Shown: positions 16,038-25,489 of the stretch, piece by piece
Layout of the letters: each line of letters opens with the position of its first letter
Numbering within the stretch: the first letter of the stretch is position 1
Assembly: GCA_020404895.1 (NCBI GenBank)
Contig: JADBWK010000004.1
Location: 45,506 to 109,505 of the forward strand
DNA length: 64,000 nt
Reading direction: 5' to 3'
DNA from: Pseudanabaena sp. M085S1SP2A07QC
Lineage (GTDB): Bacteria; Cyanobacteriota; Cyanobacteriia; Pseudanabaenales; Pseudanabaenaceae
Notes under the pieces: generated by a model
Databases searched by the model: none
Seen by the model: the letters and a program-made list of their open reading frames with translations, nothing else
Told to the model about the DNA's origin: nothing
Program-made: the position numbers and the translations under genes

Positions 16038-17429
16038 TTAAGCTATAAGTTTCTTGGCTGCTTCTAATTGGATTCTGACTTGATCAAATCCAGTGCCACC
16101 ATAGCTATTACGAACCTTGACCACTTGTGCAGGAGCGATCGCCTCAACGATATCCGCCTCAAACTGAGGATGAAAAGTCTTCCAGCGTTCCACTGATAGA
16201 TCCTTGAGCAAAATCCCTTCGCTAGTACAGGTTTTTACCAACTTCCCAACCAATTGATAGGCCTCACGGAAAGGAACTCCTTTAGATGCAAGATAATCAG
16301 CAACATCGGTTGCATTCGAGAAGTCTTCAGCTACGGCTTCGCCAAGGCGTTTGGTCTGAAACTCGATACCTTCATCGATCAAAATTGTCATTGCTTCTAA
16401 GCAGACCCGAACGGTGACTACTGCATCAAAGATGCCTTCTTTATCCTCTTGCATATCCTTGTTATAAGCCAGAGGCAAGCCCTTAATAATCGTTAGCAGA
16501 CCTTGTAAATGTCCAAATACACGACCTGTTTTACCACGCACCAATTCGGGAACATCAGGATTTTTCTTTTGGGGCATGATGCTGGAGCCAGTGCTGACGC
16601 GATCGCTGAGTTTAACAAAACTAAATTCCTGTGATGACCAAAGAATTACTTCTTCAGACAGGCGGCTGAGATGCACCATGATCAAACTCGACGCACAGAG
16701 AAATTCGACGGCAAAGTCGCGGTCAGAGACTCCATCAAGGCTATTGCGTCCCACAGAGCCAAAATCTAAAAGTTCGGCAGTGTAATGGCGATCAATTGGG
16801 TGGGGCGTGCCTGCTAATGCACCCGAACCAAGCGGACAAACATTTACTCTTTGATAAATTTCATCTAATCTTGTCCAGTCGCGCTGAGCCATCTCAAAAT
16901 AGGCAAGGAGATGATGGGCGAGACTAATCGGCTGGGCGCGTTGCAGATGTGTATATCCTGGGATGAACGTCTCGACATACTGCTCGGCTTTATTCACCAA
17001 AGTTTGCTGCCAAGTCCTAATGTCTGTCTGGATTTTGCGAATCTGGTCGCGCAAATACAAACGCACATCGGTGGCCACTTGATCATTGCGCGATCGCGCT
17101 GTATGTACTTTTTTGCCAACATCTCCGATCAACTCAGTCAGGCGACGCTCTACGGCAAAATGCACGTCTTCAGCATCAATACCAGGCTTAAAATTTCCAG
17201 ATCGATATTCTTGGCGGATCTGCTCTAAACCATTAACAAGCATTTCCCCTTCTTCGGCACTGATGATCCCTACTTTTGCTAACATCCGTGAATGTGCTTG
17301 CGATCCTGTGATGTCATATTCAATTAAATTAATGTCAAAACTAATACTGGCATTAAATCTAGCGATCGCAGGATGCAGCGCTGTCTCGAAACGCTGACTC
17401 CAAGGTTGGGGGGCTGTTGGCTGGCTCAT
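16038..17429 (-). CDS. argH: Argininosuccinate lyase
   Basis: ArgH splits argininosuccinate into arginine and fumarate, the last step of arginine synthesis. The 463-residue length is standard. The fumarase/aspartase superfamily signature [16 protein letters not shown] is at about 277-292, [16 protein letters not shown] at about 108 and the [11 protein letters not shown] helix at about 154. It is complete with an ATG at 17429. It is a single gene bounded by hairpins on both sides. Confidence 0.97.
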   Translation of the reverse strand: MSQPTAPQPWSQRFETALHPAIARFNASISFDINLIEYDITGSQAHSRMLAKVGIISAEEGEMLVNGLEQIRQEYRSGNFKPGIDAEDVHFAVERRLTELIGDVGKKVHTARSRNDQVATDVRLYLRDQIRKIQTDIRTWQQTLVNKAEQYVETFIPGYTHLQRAQPISLAHHLLAYFEMAQRDWTRLDEIYQRVNVCPLGSGALAGTPHPIDRHYTAELLDFGSVGRNSLDGVSDRDFAVEFLCASSLIMVHLSRLSEEVILWSSQEFSFVKLSDRVSTGSSIMPQKKNPDVPELVRGKTGRVFGHLQGLLTIIKGLPLAYNKDMQEDKEGIFDAVVTVRVCLEAMTILIDEGIEFQTKRLGEAVAEDFSNATDVADYLASKGVPFREAYQLVGKLVKTCTSEGILLKDLSVERWKTFHPQFEADIVEAIAPAQVVKVRNSYGGTGFDQVRIQLEAAKKLIA

Positions 17430-17531
17430 ACAAAAAAACTGTAGTACTTGAAGATTTAGTTTACTTTTTGACCGCCAGTTTTGCGCCTTTTTGTCATAGC
17501 TTCATTATTTATGGCTTTAAGAAATAAAGCT

Positions 17532-17572
17532 CAAAAGAGATTTGTGGCGCGAAGCGCCGCAAATCTCTTTTG
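17532..17572. repeat. 19-bp-arm palindrome in a divergent intergenic region
   Basis: CAAAAGAGATTTGTGGCGC, GAA, and the complement with one mismatch. It lies between divergent argH and the DAHP synthase gene, where neither gene ends, so it is not an obvious terminator. Confidence 0.6.
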
Positions 17573-17700
17573 TTTTTTGATTTTCTCCTAAAAATTAGTA
17601 GCCGCAGCTATAACTTTGTTTACTTGAAAATTAAAGTGCAAACTGCGTTTATTGAACTCGCATTAAAATAGGTGAAGAAAACAACTAAAGGAGACTAGCC

Positions 17701-18735
17701 GTGATCGTAGTAACCAAGATTGGTACACCCGCAGAAGAAGTGGGGCGGATCTGCGAAGAACTATCTAGTTGGGGATTATCGCCAGAGAAAATTGTGGGAA
17801 AACATAAAGTTGTGTTGGGACTAGTTGGCGAAACTGCCAATCTCGATCGCCATCGCATTGAAGAACTAAGCCCTTGGATTGAGACAGTTTTGCGGGTAGA
17901 ACGTCCATTTAAACGCGCTAGTCGTGAATATCGCCAAAATGAATCGAGCGTGGTGATTGTACCTACGCCTACTGGTGATATTGCGATCGGAGAAAGTCAT
18001 CCCTTAGTGACAGTCGCTGGGCCCTGCTCTGTTGAGAACGAAGAAATGATTGTGGAAACAGCGATGCGAGTGAAGGCTGCTGGGGCAAAATTTTTACGTG
18101 GTGGAGCCTATAAGCCACGGACATCGCCCTATGCTTTTCAGGGGCATGGTGAGAGCGCACTATCTCTATTAGCTGCGGCTCGTGCGGCAAGTGGATTGGG
18201 GATTATTACAGAAGTAATGGATACTGCCGACATTGATAAAATCGCTGAAGTTGCAGACGTGTTGCAAATTGGCGCGAGAAATATGCAGAATTTCTCATTG
18301 CTAAAGCAAGTGGGCAGACAGAATAAGCCAATTCTTCTCAAGCGTGGTTTAGCGGCTACGGTTGATGATTGGTTAATGGCGGCAGAATATATTCTCGCTG
18401 AGGGCAATCCTAATGTGATTCTTTGCGAACGTGGGATTAGAACTTTCGATCGCGAATATACTCGCAATACTCTCGACTTATCCGCAATTCCTGTATTACG
18501 GAAGTTAACGCATTTGCCAATCATGATAGATCCTAGTCATGGGACAGGCTGGTCAGAGTATGTGCCATCCATGAGCTTAGCCGCGATCGCAGCGGGTGTT
18601 GATTCCCTAATGATCGAAGTTCATCCTAATCCTAAGAGAGCTTTATCTGATGGACCTCAGTCGCTCACTTTCGATGATTTCGATAAGCTCATGATTAAAA
18701 TCAATCGTATGGCACAAGTAATGGATCGTGTGTAA
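17701..18735 (+). CDS. aroF: 3-deoxy-7-phosphoheptulonate (DAHP) synthase
   Basis: DAHP synthase condenses PEP and erythrose 4-phosphate, the first shikimate step. The 344-residue protein is the type I-beta form with an N-terminal ferredoxin-like domain (about 1-75), often regulatory, and a TIM barrel. Motifs are VAGPCSVEN (about 104-112), [16 protein letters not shown] (about 132-147), LLKRGLAAT and [10 protein letters not shown] near residue 275. The start is GTG, supported by AAAGGAG seven bases upstream. EPSP synthase (58.7 kb) and the TrpE/PabB-like gene (4 kb) act in the same pathway. Confidence 0.95.
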   Translation: MIVVTKIGTPAEEVGRICEELSSWGLSPEKIVGKHKVVLGLVGETANLDRHRIEELSPWIETVLRVERPFKRASREYRQNESSVVIVPTPTGDIAIGESHPLVTVAGPCSVENEEMIVETAMRVKAAGAKFLRGGAYKPRTSPYAFQGHGESALSLLAAARAASGLGIITEVMDTADIDKIAEVADVLQIGARNMQNFSLLKQVGRQNKPILLKRGLAATVDDWLMAAEYILAEGNPNVILCERGIRTFDREYTRNTLDLSAIPVLRKLTHLPIMIDPSHGTGWSEYVPSMSLAAIAAGVDSLMIEVHPNPKRALSDGPQSLTFDDFDKLMIKINRMAQVMDRV

Positions 18736-18797
18736 ATAGAGAAGGCGCGAAGCGAAGCATCTTCTTTATGATTAAGATGATTTCCCATATAAAATTT

Positions 18798-18885
18798 ACC
18801 CCACCCTAGCCCTCCCCTTGCAAAGGGGAGAGAACAAGATCTCTAGTTTTCCCCCTTTGCAAGGGGGAATTAAAGGGGGTAAGTC
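18798..18885. repeat. CCC-rich dispersed repeat upstream of the thioesterase
   Basis: Two stacked hairpins, CCCCTTGCAAAGGGG and CCCCCTTTGCAAGGGGG, lie in a C/G-asymmetric stretch. It resembles the repeat class captured inside priA at 37.9 kb and is a frequent intergenic repeat style in cyanobacteria. Confidence 0.6.
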
Positions 18886-18937
18886 CGACTTGTGTCCAAC
18901 CAATGGGAGATTCTTTACGAGATATGCTCTAAGAAAT

Positions 18938-19354
18938 ATGAATCAAGCATTTATTTACGATCGCACAATTCATTTTCGCGATACTGATGCAGCAGGAGTA
19001 GTCTATTTTGCTAATGGATTATCTATTTGTCATGAAGCCTACGAAACTTCGTTAGCAGCATCGGGAATTGAGCTTAAATCTTTTTTTAGAGGTGGTGCGA
19101 TCGCAGTGCCGATTACTCAGGCAAGCATTGATTTTTTTAAGCCAATGTTCTGTGGCGATCGCATTGTGGTTTCTTTAGTAAAAACCTTGCTAAGTCCCGA
19201 ATCTTTTCAGATTGAATATCAGTTGTTTTTTGATATAGAAAGTGTCGAGAAAAAGGCGATCGCAAAAGCCTTAACTAAACATGTTTGTATTGATCCTACA
19301 ACTAGAAAGCGGTGTAATCTATCCCCTGATCTTTTAAAATGGATAATAAGCTAG
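18938..19354 (+). CDS. 1,4-dihydroxy-2-naphthoyl-CoA hydrolase-like thioesterase
   Basis: The 138-residue hot-dog thioesterase has the signature FRDTDAAGVVYFANGLSICHEAYE (residues 10-33), with the catalytic Asp in DTDAAGVVYF. Cyanobacterial proteins of this form hydrolyse DHNA-CoA in phylloquinone synthesis for photosystem I. The frame is open upstream to 18818, but that part runs through a dispersed repeat, so I start at the ATG at 18938. A methyltransferase follows 58 bases later. Confidence 0.85.
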   Translation: MNQAFIYDRTIHFRDTDAAGVVYFANGLSICHEAYETSLAASGIELKSFFRGGAIAVPITQASIDFFKPMFCGDRIVVSLVKTLLSPESFQIEYQLFFDIESVEKKAIAKALTKHVCIDPTTRKRCNLSPDLLKWIIS

Positions 19355-19359
19355 AGAAC

Positions 19360-19385
19360 TTGGGGGAGTGCTTTGCACTCCCAAA
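19360..19385. terminator. Short GC-TTT-GC hairpin
   Basis: GGGAGTGC-TTT-GCACTCCC followed by an A/T-rich run, between the thioesterase and methyltransferase genes. Confidence 0.5.
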
Positions 19386-19412
19386 AAATTTTACAAGGAT
19401 TGAATTTACTTA

Positions 19413-20036
19413 ATGACAACGATTTTACGTGACTGGAGTTATCGCTATCAATGGTTTTATGACACTGTATCGGCTCTTGCCGCAATTAGTGTTGGTGGGG
19501 AAAAGCGATTTCATCGTTTATTTTTAAAGGATTTATCTATTAATCCAGATGCAAAAGTTCTTGACCTTTGTTGTGGAGCAGGACAGGCGACAAGGGAACT
19601 AGTTGAGCATTTTCATGATGTGACGGGCTTAGATGCCTCACCGATCGCGATTAAACGCGCCAAGCAAAATGTGCCCCAAGCTAATTATGTAGAGTCTTTC
19701 GCGGAAAAAATGCCCTTTAGCGATCGCACGTTTGATCTGGTGCTTACGAATACAGCTATGCATGAGATGGATTCAGAGCAGTTACAGCAAATCATTCAAG
19801 AAGTGCATCGGATTTTGACACTTGAAGGACAATTTATCATTATTGATTTTCATCGTCCGATTAATCCCTTGTTTTGGCTACCTATTGCGACTTTCCTATG
19901 GCTATTTGAGACAGAAACTGCATGGCAATTACTTAAAACCGATCTACCACAGCTTTTGAGTAAATCTGGATTTAAAGTTGAGTCTTGCCAACTTTATGCG
20001 GGTGGTAGTTTACAAGTTTTGCGATCAAGAAAATAA
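19413..20036 (+). CDS. Class I SAM-dependent methyltransferase
   Basis: The 207-residue protein has a Rossmann methyltransferase core: motif I VLDLCCGAGQATREL (about 49-63), an acidic end of strand 2 in TGLDASP, and DLVLTNTAMHEM (about 108-119). It resembles UbiE/MenG-like enzymes, and a quinone or isoprenoid substrate is conceivable given the DHNA-CoA thioesterase just upstream, but this is inference. A hydrophobic stretch, FWLPIATFLWLF (about 150-161), suggests membrane contact. It is complete; the stop codon lies inside a perfect palindrome. Confidence 0.82.
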   Translation: MTTILRDWSYRYQWFYDTVSALAAISVGGEKRFHRLFLKDLSINPDAKVLDLCCGAGQATRELVEHFHDVTGLDASPIAIKRAKQNVPQANYVESFAEKMPFSDRTFDLVLTNTAMHEMDSEQLQQIIQEVHRILTLEGQFIIIDFHRPINPLFWLPIATFLWLFETETAWQLLKTDLPQLLSKSGFKVESCQLYAGGSLQVLRSRK

Positions 20037-20083
20037 ACTTATGAGGATATCCCGCTACGCGGGATATCCTCATAAGTTTATTT
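20031..20083. terminator. Perfect 25-bp-arm palindrome over a stop codon
   Basis: The left arm (AAATAAACTTATGAGGATAT onward) contains the methyltransferase stop codon. The loop is TAC closed by CCGC/GCGG. No mismatches are seen. Confidence 0.75.
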
Positions 20084-20148
20084 ATGCGTAGCTACTTAGT
20101 TAAAGAAAATGTGATAATTTTTAGCTATCAGTTATTAGCTTTATCATC

Positions 20149-21357
20149 GTGACTTCAATCCCCAAACGAGTTTTATTTATTAGTAATGGTCACGGTGAAG
20201 ACCTAAATGCTTGTGAAGTTCTCAAAGCTTTAAGGCAAAAATATCCAGAGGTAGAGACGATCGCATTGCCGATTGTTGGTGAAGGGAATGCTTATCGACG
20301 GGCTGGTGTAGCGATCGCTACTCAGACAAAGATCTTACCGTCGGGGGGATTTGCTTATATGAGTGTGCAGAAGCAGATTGCAGATTTCCAATCTGGATTG
20401 ATTAATCTGACTTGGCAACAAATTAAGGCGGCGAGAGAATGTGGCAAAACCTGTGATTTTGTGTTTGCGACAGGTGATGTTGTGCCTGCGCTATTTGCTT
20501 ATTTGACGGGGTTGCCCTATGCCATGTTTTTAGTGTCATCATCGGCATTTTACGAAAATCGTTATGTTCCGCGTTGGTTGCAAGCTCTAATGATGCGATC
20601 GCCACGATGTCGCCAGATTTTGACTCGTGATGCTTATAGTGCGGAACTAATTAGAAAAAGAGGCTATCAAAATACGAGCTTTGTCGGCTATCCAATAATG
20701 GATGTATTGGAACCGTCGGGCAAAGATTTAGCTTTGAGTCCTGATGTACCTGCGATCGCTTTACTCTCAGGAAGTCGCTTGCCTGAAGCTGCTGAGAATC
20801 TCGTATTGCAATTGCATTTATGCGAAAAGATTGCTCAAGAATATGCGCCTCACCCTGTCCAATTTCGGGCAGCGATCGTCCCAAGTGTTGCCCCCCAATT
20901 ACCTGAACTAGCTGCCCAAGCAGGTTGGCAATATGCTGATGGCAAAATGTACCATCCAAAAACAAATATCAGTGTTCTCTGTTTTAGTGATGCGTTTGCG
21001 GATATTTTGCATCGTTGTGACTTGGCGATCGGCATGGCGGGAACTGCTGTTGAGCAGATGGTTGGTTTGGGAAAGCCTGTAATCCAAATCATGGGGAATG
21101 GTCCTCAATTTTCCTATCGCTTTGCGAATGCACAGGAACGTTTGTTAGGTTTATCAGTACAAACGATTGGGAAGGAACCAGCTACTCCCAAAATTTTGCA
21201 GGAAGCGGCGCAATGTGTAAAGCGAACTCTCAGCGATCGCGATTATTTGGAACGTTGTAAACAAAATGGAATGGAACGGGTTGGCGCTAAAGGTGGTTCT
21301 GAGAGATTAGCTGATGCGATCGTGCAAATATTGGCAAAGTCTTGTCAAAACCTTTAA
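20149..21357 (+). CDS. Lipid-A-disaccharide synthase-related protein
   Basis: A 402-residue GT-B glycosyltransferase-like protein related to LpxB. Key stretches are LFISNGHGEDLNACEVLKAL (residues 9-28), FVFATGDVVPALFAYLTGLP (about 104) and AIGMAGTAVEQMVGLGKPVIQ (about 291), which correspond to LpxB nucleotide-sugar motifs. Cyanobacteria often carry this divergent LpxB-related family. Whether it makes lipid A disaccharide or another glycolipid is not established from sequence. The start is a GTG at 20149. The end of the gene runs into a perfect palindrome. Confidence 0.85.
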   Translation: MTSIPKRVLFISNGHGEDLNACEVLKALRQKYPEVETIALPIVGEGNAYRRAGVAIATQTKILPSGGFAYMSVQKQIADFQSGLINLTWQQIKAARECGKTCDFVFATGDVVPALFAYLTGLPYAMFLVSSSAFYENRYVPRWLQALMMRSPRCRQILTRDAYSAELIRKRGYQNTSFVGYPIMDVLEPSGKDLALSPDVPAIALLSGSRLPEAAENLVLQLHLCEKIAQEYAPHPVQFRAAIVPSVAPQLPELAAQAGWQYADGKMYHPKTNISVLCFSDAFADILHRCDLAIGMAGTAVEQMVGLGKPVIQIMGNGPQFSYRFANAQERLLGLSVQTIGKEPATPKILQEAAQCVKRTLSDRDYLERCKQNGMERVGAKGGSERLADAIVQILAKSCQNL

Positions 21358-21392
21358 AATCCTTGCGAAGCAAGGATTTTAAAGGTTTTGAC
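21344..21392. repeat. Perfect 23-bp-arm palindrome over a stop codon
   Basis: GTCAAAACCTTTAAAATCCT onward, GAA loop closed by TTGC/GCAA, then the exact complement. It contains the last codons (SCQNL) and stop of the LpxB-related gene. Confidence 0.75.
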
Positions 21393-21599
21393 ATTGATAA
21401 AGTATTGCTTCATGAGGATTGCGATCTCGTAACTACTCTAAAAGTTTTTCGGATTCCGTGTAATTATGCTGAAAGTTTCAGTATAATTACTAGTTATGCG
21501 GATAGGTTTTTGGTGGGGGCGCAACCAGAGGTTATCTGTAATTTACCTGAATTTGAGCATCTAGAAAGAAATGCCTATTTGTCGTCTTTGTGGACTTAA
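21393..21599 (+). other. Unassigned protein-like open stretch
   Basis: The frame is open from 21342 through the palindrome to 21599. From 21393 it reads as plausible protein (for example VTTLKVFRIPCNYAESFSI and FLVGAQPEVICNLPEFEHLE), but I find no convincing start codon and it overlaps the start of the next gene by 29 bases. It may be a gene remnant or chance. I recognise no family. Confidence 0.25.
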
Positions 21600-22317
21600 A
21601 AAACAACTCATAAAGGCTCACATAATTCCCAGAAAATTATATGAACCTATTCGAGAAGCTAGTATTGGTGAGCCACCTAGCGATCAAGTTCCAAGAATGT
21701 ATGTAGTTGGAACGGAGCAAAAACCAAAGCAATTTCAGAGTGGAATATATGACCCGTCTATCTTATGTAAAGAGTGTGATGGTGATTTGATAGGTGTGTG
21801 GGACAATTATGGTCAAACGTTTTTACTCAATCCTTCATTTTCAGAAAATCACCTTTTTGATAATCTTGCGAAGCCTGCTGTTTATAGGATTGAGGAATTT
21901 GATTATAAGCAGCTTAAACTCTTCTTCATGTCTATATTGTGGCGAGCAGCGATTACGAGCGATCTGTTTTTTGACCAAATCAAACTTGGTTCTTGGGAAG
22001 AAAAACTGAGGAAAATGATCTTAGCTCAAGAACCAGGCAGCAAAGACGATTTTCCAGTAGTCATCTTCAAATACGAGGGAGATTTGAACGAGATCATGCA
22101 AAAACCTACTAAACAGAGACAAGATAAAGTTAATTACTATCGCTTTAGATTGCCGAAATATGGGTTTTTAATCAAAGTAGATCAGCGAAGTTTTCATTCT
22201 GACTTGCTTCCCTTTGTCATCAGCCCCAATCATCAATTATTAGTACGTGTCATGGAGTACAAAAATTCTAAAGAATACGAGCGAATTTTGGATATCAGAG
22301 ATAAAATTTCTAATTGA
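21571..22317 (+). CDS. HNH-like zinc-finger protein
   Basis: A 248-residue protein starting CRLCG (residues 4-8) followed by LIKAHIIPRKLY, then ILCKECDGDLIG near residue 69. The C-X2-C ... HIIP ... C-X2-C arrangement is the HNH/treble-clef nuclease-like pattern of proteins that begin CxxCG and continue (S/K/A)HIIPR. The rest is mixed alpha/beta with FKYEG and FLIKVDQRSFHSD stretches. I cannot name a function. Relatives are found among accessory genes, so a nuclease or defence role is possible. It is surrounded by housekeeping genes. Confidence 0.65.
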   Translation: MPICRLCGLKKQLIKAHIIPRKLYEPIREASIGEPPSDQVPRMYVVGTEQKPKQFQSGIYDPSILCKECDGDLIGVWDNYGQTFLLNPSFSENHLFDNLAKPAVYRIEEFDYKQLKLFFMSILWRAAITSDLFFDQIKLGSWEEKLRKMILAQEPGSKDDFPVVIFKYEGDLNEIMQKPTKQRQDKVNYYRFRLPKYGFLIKVDQRSFHSDLLPFVISPNHQLLVRVMEYKNSKEYERILDIRDKISN

Positions 22318-22447
22318 GTGATGTCGCCGCATAACAACCTTAGTGCAGTGGATTGTCAGAGTTTGCTTTGAAAGCAGCAAAGTTTATCAGCAATCGCTGA
22401 CAAGAAAAGTTATGCTAATCCGATGAATCGATTGATGTCATTGCTTT

Positions 22448-23806
22448 TTAAAGAGTGAATGTAAAGTCTTTGACTAGCATTCCTGGGACGAGAATACCAC
22501 CAAGCGATCGCGTTTCATAGGTTCCTGTATTAGGAATAAACTCACGAAAATCTGTAAAAGCTTCGAGATTTTCACCAAGAAACTCATAGATACTATCATC
22601 AAAACGTAGATTCTCAATTGGAGCGATAAACTCACCATTTTCAACCCAGAAGCAAGCATAGCGAGTCATGCCAGTAATTCTACCGCCACTGCGATCGCTC
22701 CAATTGAGATAATGCAAATTTGATAGATAGAGTCCCGTATCTAACTGTTTGAGAATATCAGACTCGGCTAAACTTCCTGCGGCAAATTCAGGCGATCTCA
22801 TCGATTCACCTTCATCAGCACCATTGGCAACCTTGCCATATTCCTTCGCACTGCGCGAACTCACCAATGTGTTAACCAGTTTCCCTTCAGTAATAATAGA
22901 TAAATATTCAGGAGCAACCTCGCCTAAATCGTTAAAACGAGGCACATTACCATAGGTAAAGTTTTCACTAATAGATAGCAATGGTGAAAGAGTTTTCTCT
23001 TGATTTTTTAATTTCAATAGAGCGCTACTACTCTGCTGCAAACCTGACTCCCCCGCACTCCATGCCAAAAAGCTCAATAGCTCCGATGAAGCCGCAGGTG
23101 CAAAATAAGTGCGATATTGTCCACGTTCTACAGTCATGCTTGGTTTTTGCAACGCAATTAATTGTTGCTGAGAGCGATTAATCTGTAATTTATAAGCCTC
23201 TGCTTCCCAATCTTTGCCAGCATAAATACCCTTAACCGCTTTTTCGCCTGAATCAGTCTGGACAAACATCGAATAATCGACAAAAAATGAATCCGTCGCA
23301 AACCAATGTCTTTGACCTGCGGAGTTAGCATTAGCTCGAATTATAGAACCTGATGCATAGAAGCCCGTAAAGTCAACATTATTCACTGGCGGCAGAATTG
23401 TAGCGATCGCCTCCTCTGGCTTTAACAAATTGCCTTGATAAACCTCACGACTGGAGCCTTGGTTCTCAGGAATAACTAGATAAGGATTTTCAGGGATCTG
23501 AGCAACTTCTTGCCTGAGATATTCAAGATTAGCGATCGCATAAGCTATATCAATTTCGCGATCGCCTGTAAATGGAAACTTAGCAAAAGCTTCACGCTGA
23601 TTATAAATTAGCAAAATAGTCACATTCCCATCGGCTACAACTCCTGACTGTCGGACTTTAGCATGGTTAAATCTGGTGAATTGGCTACGCTCACTCTCTA
23701 AGTTAATCGTTAGATGTTCACCGTGATGCAGACTATCAATCAAGCGATCGGCAAGTTGATAAAATGCTTTTTCTAGAGATAGTTCTTCTAGATGTCTGCT
23801 CATCAA
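22448..23806 (-). CDS. TldD/PmbA family metalloprotease-like protein (TldE type)
   Basis: The 452-residue protein matches the TldD/PmbA family, which processes modified peptides and antitoxins. The C-terminal third carries SLAESDILKQLDTGLYLSNL and the GRITGMTRYACFWVENGE block typical of the TldE/PmbA side. The zinc-binding HExxxH of TldD is not seen, consistent with the non-metal partner subunit. No tldD lies in this window, so the expected partner is elsewhere. It is complete; an ATG at 23803 is an alternative start three bases in. Confidence 0.85.
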   Translation of the reverse strand: MMSRHLEELSLEKAFYQLADRLIDSLHHGEHLTINLESERSQFTRFNHAKVRQSGVVADGNVTILLIYNQREAFAKFPFTGDREIDIAYAIANLEYLRQEVAQIPENPYLVIPENQGSSREVYQGNLLKPEEAIATILPPVNNVDFTGFYASGSIIRANANSAGQRHWFATDSFFVDYSMFVQTDSGEKAVKGIYAGKDWEAEAYKLQINRSQQQLIALQKPSMTVERGQYRTYFAPAASSELLSFLAWSAGESGLQQSSSALLKLKNQEKTLSPLLSISENFTYGNVPRFNDLGEVAPEYLSIITEGKLVNTLVSSRSAKEYGKVANGADEGESMRSPEFAAGSLAESDILKQLDTGLYLSNLHYLNWSDRSGGRITGMTRYACFWVENGEFIAPIENLRFDDSIYEFLGENLEAFTDFREFIPNTGTYETRSLGGILVPGMLVKDFTFTL

Positions 23807-23832
23807 AAATTTAACTCCAAATAAATTAATTA

Positions 23833-23921
23833 GGGCTTACACAAAAATTGCTAAAAACCTGCATTTCACCGTAGGGGCAATTCATGAATTGCCCCTACAT
23901 TCCGTTGTTTTGCGTGAGTCC
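23833..23921. repeat. Dispersed repeat, GGGCTTACAC-ended family, copy 1
   Basis: Terminal repeats GGGCTTACACAAAA and, inverted, GGACTCACGCAAAA bracket a core palindrome whose half-site is GTAGGGGCAATTC. A second, truncated copy is at 34726-34798, and core-only or end-only pieces are at 53945 and 10944. Confidence 0.75.
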
Positions 23922-23965
23922 GATTACTAAAAGTATAGGCGACGCAAAGCGCCAACCATACTTGT

Positions 23966-24760
23966 CTACAGCATAAATGTACGCGAATCAACACCTGAAG
24001 CATCGCGATTCGCCAGAAAATCATTCATCACATTGTCAGATTCTAAATTGCCATCCACCAAGTTAATAATGCGATCGGCAACATCAAGAATACGGTTGTC
24101 ATGGGTCACCATCAAAATAGTGATGTTTTCCTCCTTTGCCATTTTTTGCATAAGAGTCACCACATCACGCCCAGATTTTTTATCTAGCGCCGCCGTTGGC
24201 TCATCGGCAAGGATTAAACTTGGACGATTGACCAAAGCCCTTGCGATCGCCACCCGTTGCTTTTGTCCACCCGATAGAGCATGGGGCTTATAGTCAACCC
24301 TTTCCCCTAGCCCAAGCTGCGTCAAAATTTCCGCCGCGTTATTCGCTGCCATCGCATTACCACCCTCATGGGTAAATAGATCCGTGGACATCATCACATT
24401 TTGTCTAGCTGTCAAAGAATGAAAGAGGTTATGCGCCTGAAATATAAAGCCAATATTTTTACGGATTTGCACCAATTTTTTAGGACTTAGCCCTTTTAGT
24501 TCCTGACCCAAAACTTTCAGACTACCATCTTGGATTGTCCGTAAAGCTCCAATTAAAGTTAGGAGCGTGGTTTTACCTGAACCCGATGGCCCCGTTAGGA
24601 TCACAATTTGCCCAGGGTAGATCTCTAGATTGATATCAAATAAAACCTGCTTAAATAAATCTCCTTCACCGTAATGAAAATTTAAATTGCGGATTTGGAC
24701 TGATGGCTCGAAGTTCGGAGATAAAGACTGTGGCGTAGAATCTAGATAGGTATCGAGCAT
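23966..24760 (-). CDS. DevA-type ABC transporter ATPase
   Basis: A 264-residue ATP-binding subunit with Walker A GPSGSGKTTLL (about 56-66), Q loop FIFQAHNLFHSLTA, signature ALSGGQKQRVAIARAL (about 160-175), Walker B LILADEPTAALD and H-loop VTHD. The overall form matches the DevA subfamily of cyanobacterial exporters (DevBCA; in heterocystous species a glycolipid exporter, related to MacB). The usual devB and devC partners are absent: the next gene upstream is on the other strand and the next downstream is pmbA-like. The ATPase must act with components encoded elsewhere, or is a spare copy. Confidence 0.85.
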   Translation of the reverse strand: MLDTYLDSTPQSLSPNFEPSVQIRNLNFHYGEGDLFKQVLFDINLEIYPGQIVILTGPSGSGKTTLLTLIGALRTIQDGSLKVLGQELKGLSPKKLVQIRKNIGFIFQAHNLFHSLTARQNVMMSTDLFTHEGGNAMAANNAAEILTQLGLGERVDYKPHALSGGQKQRVAIARALVNRPSLILADEPTAALDKKSGRDVVTLMQKMAKEENITILMVTHDNRILDVADRIINLVDGNLESDNVMNDFLANRDASGVDSRTFML

Positions 24761-24909
24761 AAGCTAGTATCCCGTAAGCAAAATAAGTAAAAAATTATAA
24801 GATTTATTCAAACTATCAATGAAGCTCTCAGACTATATTAATTATGGCAGGTGCATTTATTACCTGTGCAGTCAAATCTACTTAATTATTTATTAAAGGT
24901 TCTAAAATT

Positions 24910-25485
24910 ATGGCATCACGAACCTTAGTCAAAAATTATGTCGCACAATGGATGCAAATGGGCAAAGCCGTAAGCTTGTCTACTCAAGGTGAACAAGTTC
25001 GGATCTATAAGATTTTGCAAGGGGAAAAATATTCACCTTCATTTAACCAACTTTGGGATGAAATTAGCACTACTAAAGCCCAAGAAGCCTATTTAAGTGG
25101 TACTGATCAAACCGTTAGTGATTTACTCAGCAATAAATGGGAAATTGTTGCTTGTGCCCGTTGCAATTTGCTTGTACCATCCATCGACATCGGTCCAAGA
25201 TTTCCTGTTTGTTGCCCCTGTAGCGATTTACCCACTCATCCCAACCTTGACTTGGTTGCTCCCCATAGACCAGTCACATTGGCATCACATCTTGACGATC
25301 TATGCGATCGCCTATCACAAAAGTCAGAGGATCAAGCCCAAGAATCTCTCGAAGAATCTGACGATACCTATACATCGGAAGAAGAGAATACCCAAGCTAT
25401 CCATAATCTCAGAACCTCAATCTTAAAACTTGTCAAATCCAGCAGTTTCAAATCAGCAATTCCAAATTCAGAATCAATGGCATGA
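24910..25485 (+). CDS. Hypothetical cyanobacterial protein with CxxC pairs
   Basis: A 191-residue soluble protein with no named family that I can assign. The middle has CARCNLLVPSIDIGPRFPVCCPCSDLP (about 84-110), two cysteine pairs that could form a zinc ribbon. The C-terminal 60 residues are acidic and Ser-rich, then helical. The start ATG at 24910 follows an AAAGG stretch. Its stop codon lies four bases from the truncated end of a transposase pseudogene on the other strand. Confidence 0.65.
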   Translation: MASRTLVKNYVAQWMQMGKAVSLSTQGEQVRIYKILQGEKYSPSFNQLWDEISTTKAQEAYLSGTDQTVSDLLSNKWEIVACARCNLLVPSIDIGPRFPVCCPCSDLPTHPNLDLVAPHRPVTLASHLDDLCDRLSQKSEDQAQESLEESDDTYTSEEENTQAIHNLRTSILKLVKSSSFKSAIPNSESMA

Positions 25486-25489
25486 TTAG

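Noticed and set aside
18741..18770. GAAGGCGCGAAGCGAAGCATCTTC as a terminator of the DAHP synthase gene
   Set aside because: The stem is interrupted and lacks a T run; it may be a decayed palindrome but is too weak to list.
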